A stretch of DNA of 64,000 nt, taken from Asterochloris sp. CNOR1 (taxonomy: Eukaryota; Chlorophyta; Trebouxiophyceae; Trebouxiales; Trebouxiaceae). The notes under the pieces were generated by a model. The model saw nothing but the letters and a program-made list of their open reading frames with translations, was not told the DNA's origin and did no database searches. The stretch spans positions 2,294,001 through 2,358,000 of the forward strand of contig OZ017747.1 of assembly GCA_963969365.1 (NCBI GenBank), read 5' to 3'. Position numbers and translations under genes: made by a program. This document shows positions 34,627 to 46,900 of the stretch, in pieces. Every line of letters starts with the position of its first letter. Position 1 is the stretch's first letter.

Positions 34627-37600
34627 TCAGATCATCAGTGGTCTGTTGAAGTCCAGCTTATTTGATGCATAAAGTTGTGGAGTTTGTGTGAAGTGCTGAG
34701 GTCCGTTCTTAAGTGCATACCTGAGTGCTCGTAACAAAACATTGTAAGTGCTGGCCTGCCCTTGTTCCACAGCTTGAATGAAGCAGAAAGCCATCGCACC
34801 TGCAACATTGACAGCTGGCGTTGCAGCAATGACTGTTAGCTGAGAGCGGGGCAGCCTGACGTGTTGAGCATGAGCCAGCAGCACGAGCCAGCAGGCATGG
34901 GCCAGTGCAGACGGTGTAGTGAGTGCAGTGACACTGCACCATGGCAGCCTCGAGACAATGCATCCAGCATGGCCCAGGCTTGCACGACAACTTCAGCGCC
35001 CCCAGGGCCAGCAGCGATGCACAACCTGTGGCAGGCAGAAGCAAGGGGACAAGCACGGCCCCAGCTTGCCTGTGGATGTGAGCGCTCCAAGGGTGTGCGC
35101 ATCAACCATGTCTTCGTCTGCCGTGCAGGTCAACAGCACCGCTTCTCCCTGCGGCTTCTGCAACATGAGCTCTGTGGCGCTCTCCTCTTCAGGACGCACC
35201 CCGGCTGCCTGCAGGACGTCCTCTGACATCTGCACCTGACGCACGCGCTGGTGGGCTCCCCGCTGCAGCCCGGCAGCACTGACTGTGTGAAGTTCAGTCA
35301 GAGTGGAAGACAGCAACACAAGCAGAAGACAAAAGCTGGCTCGGCAGCAGCGTGGCTTTCAGCAGCTGGGCACCTGCTGCAGCCAGGCAGCAAGCTGGTC
35401 AGAAAAGAGCACGTCGGAACTGTGCTCACACAGCCCCACAGCTGAAAGCCCAACGAGGTCTGAGGCAGACTGGACACGGCCAACAGCAGGTGCTGCCAAG
35501 CTAGCGTGGGCATCACATAGTCCTACGTGACGGCTGCGCACAGCTGCTGCTGCTCAGATTGCAGAGCAGAAGGAGAGACTGCCATTCGCCAGGGTGGTGG
35601 AGTGTGTCCAGTCTGTCAGTCAGTGCAGCTTCAGCGTGCAGAGGAGGCAACAACCCCCCAGCCGCCTGCACTCATAGAATGACTGCCTGTTGTGGGCGGG
35701 CACACCTGCCATTCTGACCACCCATCGCGCCGCAGCCCAGCTGAGTACTCCAGGTTGAGGGAGGGTGTGCTCTGGCAGGCATCAATGATGACATGCAGCC
35801 GCACACTTGGCTGCAGCGGCTGTATGAGGGCTGTGTGCAGGTCATCATCAGTCAGAGCTCCAGCCTGCAGGCAGCATGGTTGCCTCAGGGTCAGTGCAGG
35901 GACTGGTAAGGTCGCTCCCTGCTAATGTGCAGCCTGAATGCCATCAAGCAGCATGCTTTGAAGCATGTGTCCGGCACCACAGGAGGGTGCACCACGGCAG
36001 GCTTGGCCAGTGCTTGAGGTCGGCCGTCCCTGGTGAGGCCCTGCTGCCAGGACGGGTTGGAAGCTGACAGAGCTCTGCTGCGGTGCCCATCTCAGAGCTT
36101 CTGCGCATCTGAAGGCGGTGTTCCAGCTGGAGGATGACCAGGCACAGCTGCTGGCACCGAAGTGGCGTCCCCAGTGCTGGGGACAGGCCAGCAGACACGC
36201 CTAGGAAAGGCTGCCTGTGCTGACCTCCTGAAAGTCGCAGGGCAGGATGGCCTCGTCCCAGCTGCCACCTGAAGAGTGCGGGGGCTGGCAACCCCGCCCG
36301 GAAAAGGCAAACACCAGGGAGTCCAGCATGGTGCAGTCTTGCACCAGCCACGCGATGGCCTCCAGGATGTTGGCCTGCAGGAGTGGGCTGGCAGTGGTCG
36401 GGACTGGCATGGACCAATGAGGTGGCCAGAGACAGCACAAATTCAAGGTAGTCTGTCAGATGCTAGCCTATGCAATCTGGCATCACATCAGGTGGTGCCC
36501 AGGGACGTGCACTGCATATCTGGGAGGCCGCCATTCCTGTCCGCACACGCAGGCTACAAACTCAGGCAGTCTGGAGGTGCTGCCCCACCTTGGTGGGACG
36601 GTACTCATCGTGGGGTTGCTCGTCTTGCAGCATGACAATGTTGTTATGCAAGAATCTGCACGCAGCAGGGGCTTTCTGAGTCGCAGGAAGGTTGATTGCA
36701 CCAAGCTGGCAGCCAGCAGAAGCAGCCTCCCGCACGGGTGCGGAGGAGCCAAGGGAGCCCCAGCCTGGGCAGCCTCACCCGTAGTGCGAGATGAGCAGCT
36801 GCCGTAAGCAGTTGGCAGGGAGCCCCAGCCTGGGCAGCCTCACCCGTAGTGCGAGATGAGCAGCTGCCGTAAGCAGTTGGCATCATTCACGCAGCCCTGC
36901 AGCTGGGCAGGGGCGCAGCTGTCGTAGTTGCACCCGATGAGCAGAGCCTTCTTGCGCCCCGGCTGCCAGTATTGGCTTCGCTCCGAGTCTGGGTAGTCTG
37001 GCGGGGGCATGCTGGCATGCGGGATGAAGGGCGGGGCATAGGGCATCTCTGGAGCAGCCTCTGGCAGCACGCCTGCCGGGGCTTGTGAAACGGGCAGCTG
37101 CCTGGCTGCCGCCTGGGGGGGCTGCCACGGCCGAGCCACGCTCTGCAGGCACAGCAGGTCACATCAGGCGCTCGTGCAGGAGTCACACTGGCCTTAGCTG
37201 TGGCTTGCTGCCCGCTGACGTACTGCAATCTGCATGGCACAATCACTGCCTGCCCTAGGATCTGAAGATGCTGGCAGCATGCAGGTAGCCAAAGTGCTGG
37301 CATCACAACATTTCGTGAAATTACTTGGTGAGGGTGGGAGACAGTATTCAAGGTGCTGCAGCTAGTTGTCACCTGCTCAGGGGTGGCTGGAGCTTTACCC
37401 CCCTCAGCAGCCCCCTTGACTTCTGCCTCAATTGATTGCTCTGGCTCACTCTGCTGTTGCTGCTGCTGCTGCTGCTGCTCAGCTGGCTGCTGCTCCACCA
37501 TGTGCTGCTCTGCAAACTGAGCAGGAGCTTGCTGAAGGTTGGGTTCCACGCGCCCATTTTCGGGAATAACTCCTGTCAATTGGGATTCTTTCTGGCCTTG

Positions 37601-37645
37601 GTCAACCAGCACAGCCTTGTCAGGCTTGCTGAGACAGAGCCCCAT
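34627..37645 (-). CDS. Type-I metacaspase-like protein lacking the catalytic histidine
   Basis: Caspase-fold Cys protease family (C14B). Seven exons sum to 1287 bp (428 residues). The N-terminus MGLCLSKP has the Gly2/Ser6 pattern of N-myristoylation plus a Cys4 that could be palmitoylated. A Gln/Pro-rich prodomain (Q9 run near residue 60) follows. The p20-like part starts at KKALLIGCNYDS (about 154) and goes on with LQGCVNDANCLRQLL, NNIVMLQDEQP and PTKANILEAIAWLVQDC. The loop normally reading SGHG reads SGRG here (R240), so the dyad His is replaced. The Cys is kept in DACQS (C293, usually DACHS). The C-terminal part has TCTADED, GAMAFCFIQAV and a typical end. The intact frame argues for a maintained pseudoprotease. 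The intron 34800-35069 has a GC donor. Confidence 0.88.
36753..36882. repeat. Perfect 65-bp tandem duplication of an exon/donor junction
   Basis: Two identical 65-bp units, 36753-36817 and 36818-36882, start with GGGAGCCCCAGCC and end with CAGTTGGCA. On the minus strand each contains the last 13 codons of metacaspase exon 2 (NCLRQLLISHYG), its GTGAGG donor and the first intron bases. The unit next to the exon (36818-36882) is the one in frame. The other lies in the intron. Perfect identity means a very recent duplication or an assembly artefact. Confidence 0.9.
37444..37472 (-). repeat. CAG/CTG triplet run encoding polyglutamine
   Basis: A near-perfect (CTG)n tract on the plus strand encodes nine consecutive Gln in the prodomain of the metacaspase-like protein. 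It is likely to vary in length and is typical of low-complexity prodomains. Confidence 0.7.
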
Positions 37646-37963
37646 GGCCGTGGCCTGCCTTCACCACTCAGCTTGTCGGTACAGCTCACGTCAAAGTAAT
37701 GAGATGGCAGGCTGCGATGTGGGAGGATCACGGTGAGCAACCTCACCTCAGCAATCAGACTCAGCAAAACCGGCTGCCTTTCCATCCACCATGTAGAGTT
37801 GATGTATGTGGAGTCAACTGGAGGACATTCAGTCCTTGGGTGACTGGCAAGCTTGGCTGTTGTTCAGTGTCAACGTCAATGGAGGCATGGCCGAGAGCAT
37901 TGTCATGTAGGGTTAGGAGGTCAGCCCATCTTTGCTGCTAAAGCCTTTCGTCTGTCAATCAGG
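37646..37963. promoter_or_regulatory. Divergent promoter region, metacaspase-like / SNF2-RING
   Basis: 318 bp between the two start codons of opposite genes. It must hold both promoters and 5' UTRs. I see no convincing TATA box or known element, so the call rests on position only. Confidence 0.45.
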
Positions 37964-40900
37964 ATGGATCAGGGGCTGGAACCTGGATCTCGGGCTGCTG
38001 CAAGCAAGACTCCCTCCCAGTATGGGTCTGGCCAAGACTTGAGCCCCAGCAAGTCCGCACCAGGCAGCAAGAGGAAGGAGCCACCACCCTTGGTGAGAGG
38101 CCAGGGTGCTGCAAAGCAGATGCGAGCTAGATCCCAGCAGGCCAAGGTGGTGCCAAAGCTGAACTTGAGCGAGCTCAGTCGGCTCAGCTCACATGGCGTG
38201 GGCCCCACCACAGCCCGGCCCAAGTTACCAGGCAATGAGGTGCAGCGCAGGAAGCCCAAGCCCCAGAAATTTCGCACTGCTGCGCCAACAGTGTCAGCAC
38301 CAAGCCCTGCAGGCCCTCCCCAGGCTGCGATAGAGCCTGCAGGGGATGCTGCTGCGCCAGCACAAGCTCATGAGGGGCCTTTGATGCCTGACTCCCCTCG
38401 AGCTGCTGGCATCAGCTCTTGGGTGCCTCCTGCAGAGCCCCCAGCACCCCAGCCAGGCACAGTAAAGCTTGGTTCCCAGCAGGCTGCTGCCCAGCAGGCA
38501 CAGCAGGCCGCCCTAATTTCTCAGAGCAACCCAGCCCAGCAGCCTGGCCACCAGAATCAGATGCCGACGGCAGTGTCCAGATGCCAAGAGCCAGAGCTGG
38601 CAGGGGCCAGTTCCCACCAGCCTCGGCCAGCTCCTGCACCCCAGCAGCAGGCCCTGCAGGCAGTCATCATGTCGGAGACACCACTGCTGGCAGAGGGGGC
38701 AGTGCATCCGCCTGCGCCGGGTCCTGCCCCCTGGCAGCAGGCCCCACAATCATTGCCTATTTCCCAGACGCCTCAGCTGCCGCAAGGGCAGCCTCAGGTC
38801 CAGCAACCTCAACTGCCTCAGGGTTCCGAGCAGCAGGAGCAGCAGGCAGGCTCTGCTGCTCGGAGGCAGCAGCCTGCCTCTCAGCAGGGGCAGCTGCATG
38901 TCCAACAGCAGTCTGCTCTGAGGGCGCAGGCTGCCCCATCAGATCGGGCGCTGCCTGAAGTGTCTCCTGTCGGGAAGATATTTCCTGTGGCAGCAGCGGC
39001 AAGCCGGGAGCAGGCTCAGGCGCAGCAGCTTCCCGATTCCATGTCTATGTCAGGAGCAGCAGCAGGCGCAGGGGCAAGTCTTGCTGTTACAGGCCCTGGC
39101 CCTGGCAGAAGGGTGGCACAGACTGCGGCAACAGCAGCAGCAGCGGCGGCCGCCAGCCCCTCTGCAGGCGCAGTTGTACCACTCCCCCGTCCCAATGACG
39201 TGGATGCAAAGGCAAGCCTGCAGCATCGGTTGGGCTGTATGCACCACGCATGCTGCTTGCCTGTGAAAGCCCCGCATCACAGACTTGCATTGTGCCTGCG
39301 ATGCTGGCCATTTGAGGTTGGCTTTGCACCCTGCGGGCAGTGCTAATCAAAACAAGTGCGGTGTTTGCACCAGGCTGATGCCTGACAGGCAGACACTGTG
39401 TGGTGAGCCAATGACTGCCCGCTCTGCATGTCAGGAGCGCACCCTGCCGCGCAAGACAAGGCCGGCCAGGCCACGGCTTGCGTTGCATGTTGGGTGAGCT
39501 GGTCTGCTGCACCTGGTTGGGGCTGAGGAGGAGGCTGCCTACCCTGATTGCCAAACACAACAAGTTGCGGGGGCTGACCATTAAATCTGCTAGCGCTGTA
39601 AGTTGCTGATGCTGCCCGCACTGAGTGTCAGGGGTGCCTCCCTGCTGCAGGCGGCTCTGCGTGCTGCTCTGGAGGGTCTGCAGATGACGGGCGGGCAGGA
39701 ATGCGATGCTCCTGCAGGGCGCCTGGCTGTCCCTCTCATGCGGCACCAGCGCCTGGCCCTGGCCTGGATGTTGCAGCGGGAGAGGGAGGGCAGCAATCCC
39801 CGGGGGGGGCTACTGGCAGACGACCAGGTGTGCCCACAGCTGCATGTGGAAGCAGCTGACTGCAAGTGATGAACTTGGCAGCTATGGCAGAGGGCCCTGC
39901 ATCAGGGCAGGGTGAAGTACACCCTCTGCTGCGGCTCAGCTGCTTGACATCTGCGTAGGCGACTATGCTTCCTGCTTCTCTGTGGTCCTGGGGTCATTTC
40001 TTGGAGCGGGTGCAGCATGGAGGTGGCTGTGAGCTGCTGCAATAGCTGAATATGCATTGCACCACTGCTGCAGGCCTTTTGCGGCCTCCACATGGCCGCA
40101 GCACGAGCAGCAAGACATTAGCTCAGTCAGGGGTAAGAGTGGCCTGCTCTGTCTGCAGGGCTTGGGCAAGACGGTGAGCACCACTGCTCTCATTGTCACC
40201 AATCAGCGCCACAGCGACATCGAGGGCCTGCTGAGCAAAATGGCCCCCAAGGGCCCGAGCAGCAGCGCTCAGCATGGCGGGCAGGGTGACAGCAGCACAG
40301 CTGATGTGCTGGCTGGCGGGGCAAACAATGGTGCTGGGCTGCTCACCAGCACCAAACAGGTGAGGTGCAGCCAGACAAAAGCTTGTGATGCATGCAAACC
40401 ACTGCAATCTACAACAGAACACTGCAAGTGCAATCCTGGGTACAAAAGGTGCCTCACCCAACAGCATGCAAGCAGCTCCAGGCAACGGCACCACGTAGCA
40501 CATCCCAGGAACCCACGCTGGAGAGCCAGCACCCGACAGTCAGCGGCTTACCACAGCCGGGCATGCAGAGGGCCTGCTTGTTCTTACAGAAGCCCATGCC
40601 TCACATTGTTTGTCACTCAGCCCTTCAGTGGCCTGCTCATTCCTGCAGGACATGTCTATTGAGCTGGAGGATTCTGAGGAGGAGAGTGAGGAGCCACAGA
40701 GGCAGAGGCGCTGTCAGTTTGAGGGCGGGACGCTGATTGTGTGCCCCACTGCTGTGCTGAATCAGTGGGCTCGGGAACTAAGGACGAAGGTCAACCCTGG
40801 ACAGGGTAAGGCCGGGCGTGCTGGTCTGGAAATGCATGTCTGGGACAGCCTGATCAGGCCCTAATGCAGGAAAGAATGGTGAGGCCAACTCTGCAGCAGG

Positions 40901-43900
40901 AGAGGATGGCCCAGCTGCTCGAATCTGCCCTATGGCACAGGATGGAGCTCTGGCCAGGCGCCCTGCAGAACTGAATGCATACAGGCTGCAGGTGAGCAGC
41001 CTGCTGGCTGCAACACATCTCGTGAGGTTGTCCTTGTGAGGTGGTCTGCCTGTACAGCATACTCAAGGACGTCAGGTCAGCACTGACGTTAGGTCAGCAC
41101 TGGAAGTCTCAGTGCCTGATCTCATCCAGTGGTCTCTGGCGTCATCAATGGCAAGGCTGGTGAGCAGATGCTGAATGCTTTGCCCACTGCACCTGGCCTG
41201 TTGGGTGCAAAGAGGTTGCGGGAAGGTTGCTGCCAGCTGCACGCCCCACTGGATTGCATTATCAATCAGCGGTACTGACCAGCAGTTCAGCTCTCTGGCC
41301 AGCTACTCGGGTCATTACGCTGTGGGCTGCAGACCATGCAGGTCCGCCGTGCACCTCCACCAGGGCAAGCCGCCCCCTTACGCATGGAGGCTGCAGAGGA
41401 GCTCCCTGCCAGCTGCTCACTTGGTCATCTCCTGCTGTGGCCCACAGCATTGATCATGCACCTCTGTCACAGCAAGCCACTCTCTTCAGCATAAGGGCTG
41501 CAGAGGAGCTCCCTGCCAGCCGCAAGGTCGACGTGTCCTGCTGTGGCCTGCAGCATTGACCGTGCACACCTACCACGGCAAGGATCGGGTGAAGGAGGCA
41601 GAGCAGCTGGCTCGCTATGCCTGCGTGCTGACCACCTACACCACGCTGGGATTGGATGCACCTCTGCAGCCAGAGAAGCAGGCCATGGCAGAGCGGCAGC
41701 CCAACGCCCTGGCGCCAGGTGAGTGCCACCAAAGCAACCAACCATGCAGGGAAGTGTCCCCCAGAGGAGCAAACTGCAGGCCTGCAGCATGTGCCCATGG
41801 TCCAGGCAGGCTCTGTGGACACGAGGAGTCTCTGCTGGGGGAATGGTGGACCATGCGCCAGCACCACTGCCCTGGTGTCATGTGAGTCAATAGGGGCACC
41901 CTGCTCAGGAAAGCACCACAGTACAGCACTACAAGTGCCCCTCCTGAGCACGCACAGGCAGGCACCGTGTGATACAGTGGCAGCGTTCCCCAATGTTGAC
42001 CGCTGGTAAGGGCAAGCATCGCACGCGCGCAGAGCCTTGCCTGAGCCTGGCATAGGGTCATCACATGGTGTCAAGCTGCCCCTCTGGTACCCAGCATTGG
42101 CACTACATGCTGACGGCATGCTCCTCCCCTCAGTCAAAAAGAAGCGGCGGAAGTCTGCCGTTGTGGGGCCCCTGCACCAGATATCGTGGTGGCGGGTGGT
42201 GTTGGATGAGGCCCAAGCCATCAAGAATGCGCGCACGCTGGCAGCACACGCATCACGCTGCCTGGAGGTGAGCGCAATTCCTGCATCGGGTCGTTGGCAG
42301 AGCTCTGGCCTAGCTGGGCATCCTAGGAACTTACCGCAGCAGGAGGTCATGCTGTCAGGCATGCATGTGGCGAATTATGTGACAACTCATCCAATACATG
42401 CCTTCACTGGGCTGAACCCTGCCTGCTGGTCAGTCTCTGACCAGAGCACAGCCTGGTGTACTGACAGGGGCCAAATCTCACACCTGGCTACCCTGTAGGC
42501 CGAGCATCGCTGGTGCCTGAGCGGGACGCCGGTGCAGAACTCGATTGATGACCTTTTCAGTTATTTTGCGTTCTTAGGCTACATGCCGTACGGCAAGCTC
42601 GAGGCCTTCAAGCGCCTCATCAGCCTGCCCCTCCAGCGCCAGCCAGAAGTGGGGGCCAAGCGGCTACAGGCCTGCCTCCAGGCAAAATTTTCCAGCATGC
42701 TCTGCTTCAAGAGCCTGATCTATGCTGCTGTCCCTTCTGGCAGTTCATGGCTTGCGCTTGGCCACTCTGATGCTGCAACGTCTCACCTTGCAAGCCAGCT
42801 CACAGCTCCTCCTTGAGGCAGAGTGGGGCTGCTGCATCATTGCCGACAGCGATTTGGACCCATTGGCTGAAGCATGCACCTTGTGTCATCAGCAAACCCT
42901 GCTTTCTGCAGACCATGCTGCTGCGGCGCACAAAGAGCAGCACCATTGACGGGCAGCCTGTCGTGAACCTGCCTGCACGGGAGACTGGCCTGGTCAAGAA
43001 GGACTTTGATGAACAGGAGCGCCAGTTCTACAAAGACCTGGAGTCTGAGTCCCAGGAGAAAGTCTTGGTGGGTGTTTGAGCCCTGGCAGGGGCCTGAAGT
43101 GGGCAGCTGCAGGAAATCTCTGCTTGATGGACACCTTCTTTGGCTCAGAAAGTCTCAATGGGCAGCAGCAGACAGTGCCTGCGGGGTCAGGCAGCTGATC
43201 AACTGTCTGCAGCGGAGGGAGGCAGGCTTTGGCACAGAAAGTCTCAAGTCTCACAAGACAGCTGGTGGGGCTCAGCAGGAGCTCATGGTGAGCCACAGCA
43301 AACTGTGTCTATGCTGCGGGGCATAGGGTGCCCTGCATTCTGCATGGTGCTGAGGTTGATTAGCCAGGGGAGGTTGGGAGGTCTGAAACCCTGTCGTAAG
43401 AATGAGGATCTGAGTCCAGGACAAGTTCTGGTAACTGTTGAAGCTGCAGCAGAAAATTTGGGATGCAGCAATCGTGCCTGTTGGGCTCCTGCTGTCAATG
43501 CTGTTTGGGGTTGGCTGAGGTTGAGGCCCAGGGGAAGACCCAGGTGACTGTCTGGGTCCCAGCTGGACTTCCCAGTGTGTCTCACTACTGGCTGCCCTGC
43601 AGGAGCTCAAGGCAGAGAGCGTTTCAGGCGGGCATTCCAACTACATCAACATGCTGCGCCTGCTGCAGCGCCTGCGCCAGGCCTGCAACCACCCCTGGCT
43701 GGTGCGGGGCGAGGCCGATAACAATGTGTCTGGCTCAGTCCCGGCTGCGCAGGTGGCTGCTGCCCGCAGGCTGGACCCCTCCATCCGGGGTGACCTGCTG
43801 GAGGCCCTGCAGGTGACAGTCCTCGTCATTCACACAGGTTGGGAGATGCGTTCGTTGGTACTGCTCACCGGACTTCAACTTATGGGTACCTGCTAGAGGT

Positions 43901-46900
43901 GCTGCAGGGAGGTCACTGACAATACAGCTCATCAGCAGGCCTGAAGTGTCGCCTGATGTCTGGCCGATAAGCACAGTGGTTGTCAAGGCAGGCAAAGCAG
44001 GACTCCGCAGCATTGGCCTCTGTTGTGCACAGGAGCTGAGAATCAGCAGCCCTGCATGCTCTGCAGCTCCTGACAACATGCTTTTTGCTCCTGAGGGACT
44101 GTGGGTGGGTGATTGTCAGCATTTCAGGCTACCTCTGTGCGGTGCAGAAGGGGGATCAGGGCTGTGCCAATTGTGGCGACGTGCCTGAGGCACCTGTGGT
44201 GGCCGCGTGTGCCCACGTGTTCTGCAAACAGTGCCTGGACCTGCAGGTCAGTGCGGGCAGAAGGTGCTCCCCCTGCTATCTGTCTGCGGTGCCTGGACCT
44301 GCCAGTCAGCTACAATCCGTTGTTGTGTGGGCATGTGCATGGCTGGGACCTGGTCCAGATTGCTGTGGCCTCAGCAGGAGTTGCTTTTGCACCCCTTGGC
44401 CGCCACCTGCGGGGACCCGTTAAGGATCTGCACAAATTTGCTGCAGTTCTGGTCAGACGGGGCGCTGTGGTGACTGTTCCACAAAGATTCAGCCCTGCAT
44501 CTCCTGCTGGGGTCATGTGCAGCAGTACAGCAGTGCCCCAGTGCTGCTCCTCATGGAAAATGGCTGTGCCTGGGTTCAGCTTGTGCGCTGCTGAGAAGTA
44601 TGCTCTCACCTTGACATGGCTGCTCCTCAAGTGGGTCCATGTGCCAGCAAGGGCATGCAGCCCAGAATGCAGACAACGGCCGTAGCATCTGATGCCCCCA
44701 GTGAATGGCAGCCACTTCATCACTTGGACATGGCTGCCCCTGAGTGGCTCTGTGCGCTGCAGGCAGCTGCAATCGGCGCTGCAGACAAGGACCCCAGCAT
44801 ACAGTGTCCTCAGTGTGACATAGCCATTGGCCCCTCCCAAGTCTTCACAGAGATTGCCCTCAAGCAGGCCAGCAACCCGGGCTTGCCGCCGCCATCCAAG
44901 TGGCAGGGCAAGAAGGGCAAGTCTGCTGTCTCGGGCAAGATTGCCACCACTGAGTGGGTGTCCTCAGCCAAGATCAGGGAGCTGCTGCGAGTGCTGAACA
45001 AGCTGAGGCAGCAGAACGAAGACTTGTGAGTGCTCGCAGCACAAGCATGCTGCATGCTCCAGGCAGCATTTGCTGCTAAGGGTGCTGAGTGCAGCTGCAT
45101 GAGCATCCTCGAGTGCCTGCACCTGCAGGCCTGCTGCATGCTCAGCACTGGGGTTGCTGGCAACTGTGTTGGCTGATGTGGGTCTTGTGCAAGTACAAGT
45201 GCAGCTCGGTGCTCTGCATGCTGCCAGACAGCAGTCAGCAATGACCCTGGAAGGTGTCACCCATGGCAAGTACAGAGCAGTGCTGTGACAAGTGACGTGC
45301 AGCCGCCGCCACGGGCTGCGCAACGAGCTGGTTGTTCTGCCTGCAGCATCATCTTCTCATGCAAAATAGGTGTGGTATGCAGCCTCCGTCACTGCGTGAC
45401 TCCTCGTCCTGCAGGTACAAAAGTGGTTCCTGAACGGCTCCCCAGGGGGTGCAGCGCAAGGCCATGGCTTAGTTGCAGGTTCACTTGTGGCAGGCATGCA
45501 TCAGGAGGGGTGCAGCCGTCACAACTGCCTGACATGGGCCCTACTGCATCTTGTTCATCTCATGGCAGCAGAACAACCTCCATCACTGCCTGCAGACGCA
45601 AGGGTGGTCCCCTGAATCGCCCGCTCGGGCAGCGCAGCGCCACTGCCTTGAGCATGTCCTTTGCCCGCGGGCGCCCAGGCCGCCAATGGGGCCACTCCCA
45701 GGCAGCCAAAATGCAGCAGAAGGTCATTGTATTCAGCCAGTGGACCACTATGCTGGACGTGGTGGAGCGGGCCCTGGGCATCGAGAAGTGAGCTTCCATG
45801 GTCTTGGATGTGCCGCACCGCAGCTGGGGACAGCGTGTGCTTGCTGCTTGTCAGCACATGAGTGAGCGAGCATGCTGGATGTGGTGGACGGGGCCCTTCG
45901 TTTGAGAAAAGAGAGTGTTGCGCACCCATGCAAATAATACACCCCATGTCAGCACCTTATGTGTGCCTGAGAGAATATTGGGTGCATGGCTGCTGCTCCT
46001 GCAATGCAAAGGGGTGTGCTGCTGTGCGCAGCTTCCCATGTGCACAAACACACGGCATGGCATGCCTGCCTTCCACACCAGACATCAAGTGAGGCCACAA
46101 TGGTGGCTAGCAGCCACGCCTCGGCAGGCAACCTGACAGCAGGCTGGCCTGGTCGCCAGCCTGGTGGACACTAGCTGGTGGACAATAGCTGAGTTGTCTA
46201 GCAGCAAGATCAACCTGGCTTTGGCTGCCCGCAGGATTGTCTTCCGCCGCATGGACGGCACGATGTCAGTGACGCAGCGGGACAAAGCGATTCAGGACTT
46301 CCAGGAGAGGGCTGACGTCAACGTGCTGATCGTCAGCCTGAAGGCGGCGGCCCTGGGGCTGAACCTGGTGGCGGCCAACCATGTGGTGCTGCTGGACCTG
46401 GTGAGGCGTCTTCTCCTGCGTGCGCCTTGTGTGGCCCCTGTGTTTCCAATGCTGCACAGCTGCTGGCGCTGTCACACATGGTAAGGCCTCTGCAAGTACT
46501 CTTGGCGCTGCTGTCTGTGTACTGCAGCAGTTCCCTGAGTGCTTTGCCTCAAGTGCTGTGCCTTATGTGCAGCATGGTGCAAGGTCTCTGCCCACTTCTG
46601 GCACTGCTGGGTGTGCATGGCCACAGGGCTCCTTGAGTGATGTGACTACTGTCATGCCTGGCCACTGATTGCTTGCATCCATGCCACAGTGGCCTTGTCG
46701 CATGCCTGGCTATGACAACTCTGCCCACTCAAACGCGCTGCTGATCTTGCTTGATGCAGTGGTGGAATCCAACAGTGGAGGAGCAGGCCATCGACAGGGC
46801 CCACAGGATTGGGCAGACACGGACCGTCAACGTCACCAGGATCACCATTGCAGGCGAGCTAGCATCATCAACTCAGGCACTGGTCAGGCCAGGCCAGCCA

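Noticed and set aside
37853-37963. Upstream extension of the SNF2 protein
   Set aside because: The frame is open but starts without a good ATG, and the peptide is unlike the following low-complexity region; the ATG at 37964 is simpler.
41454-42362. 302-codon open frame on the minus strand
   Set aside because: It is antisense to SNF2 exons with clear helicase motifs and shows no family pattern.
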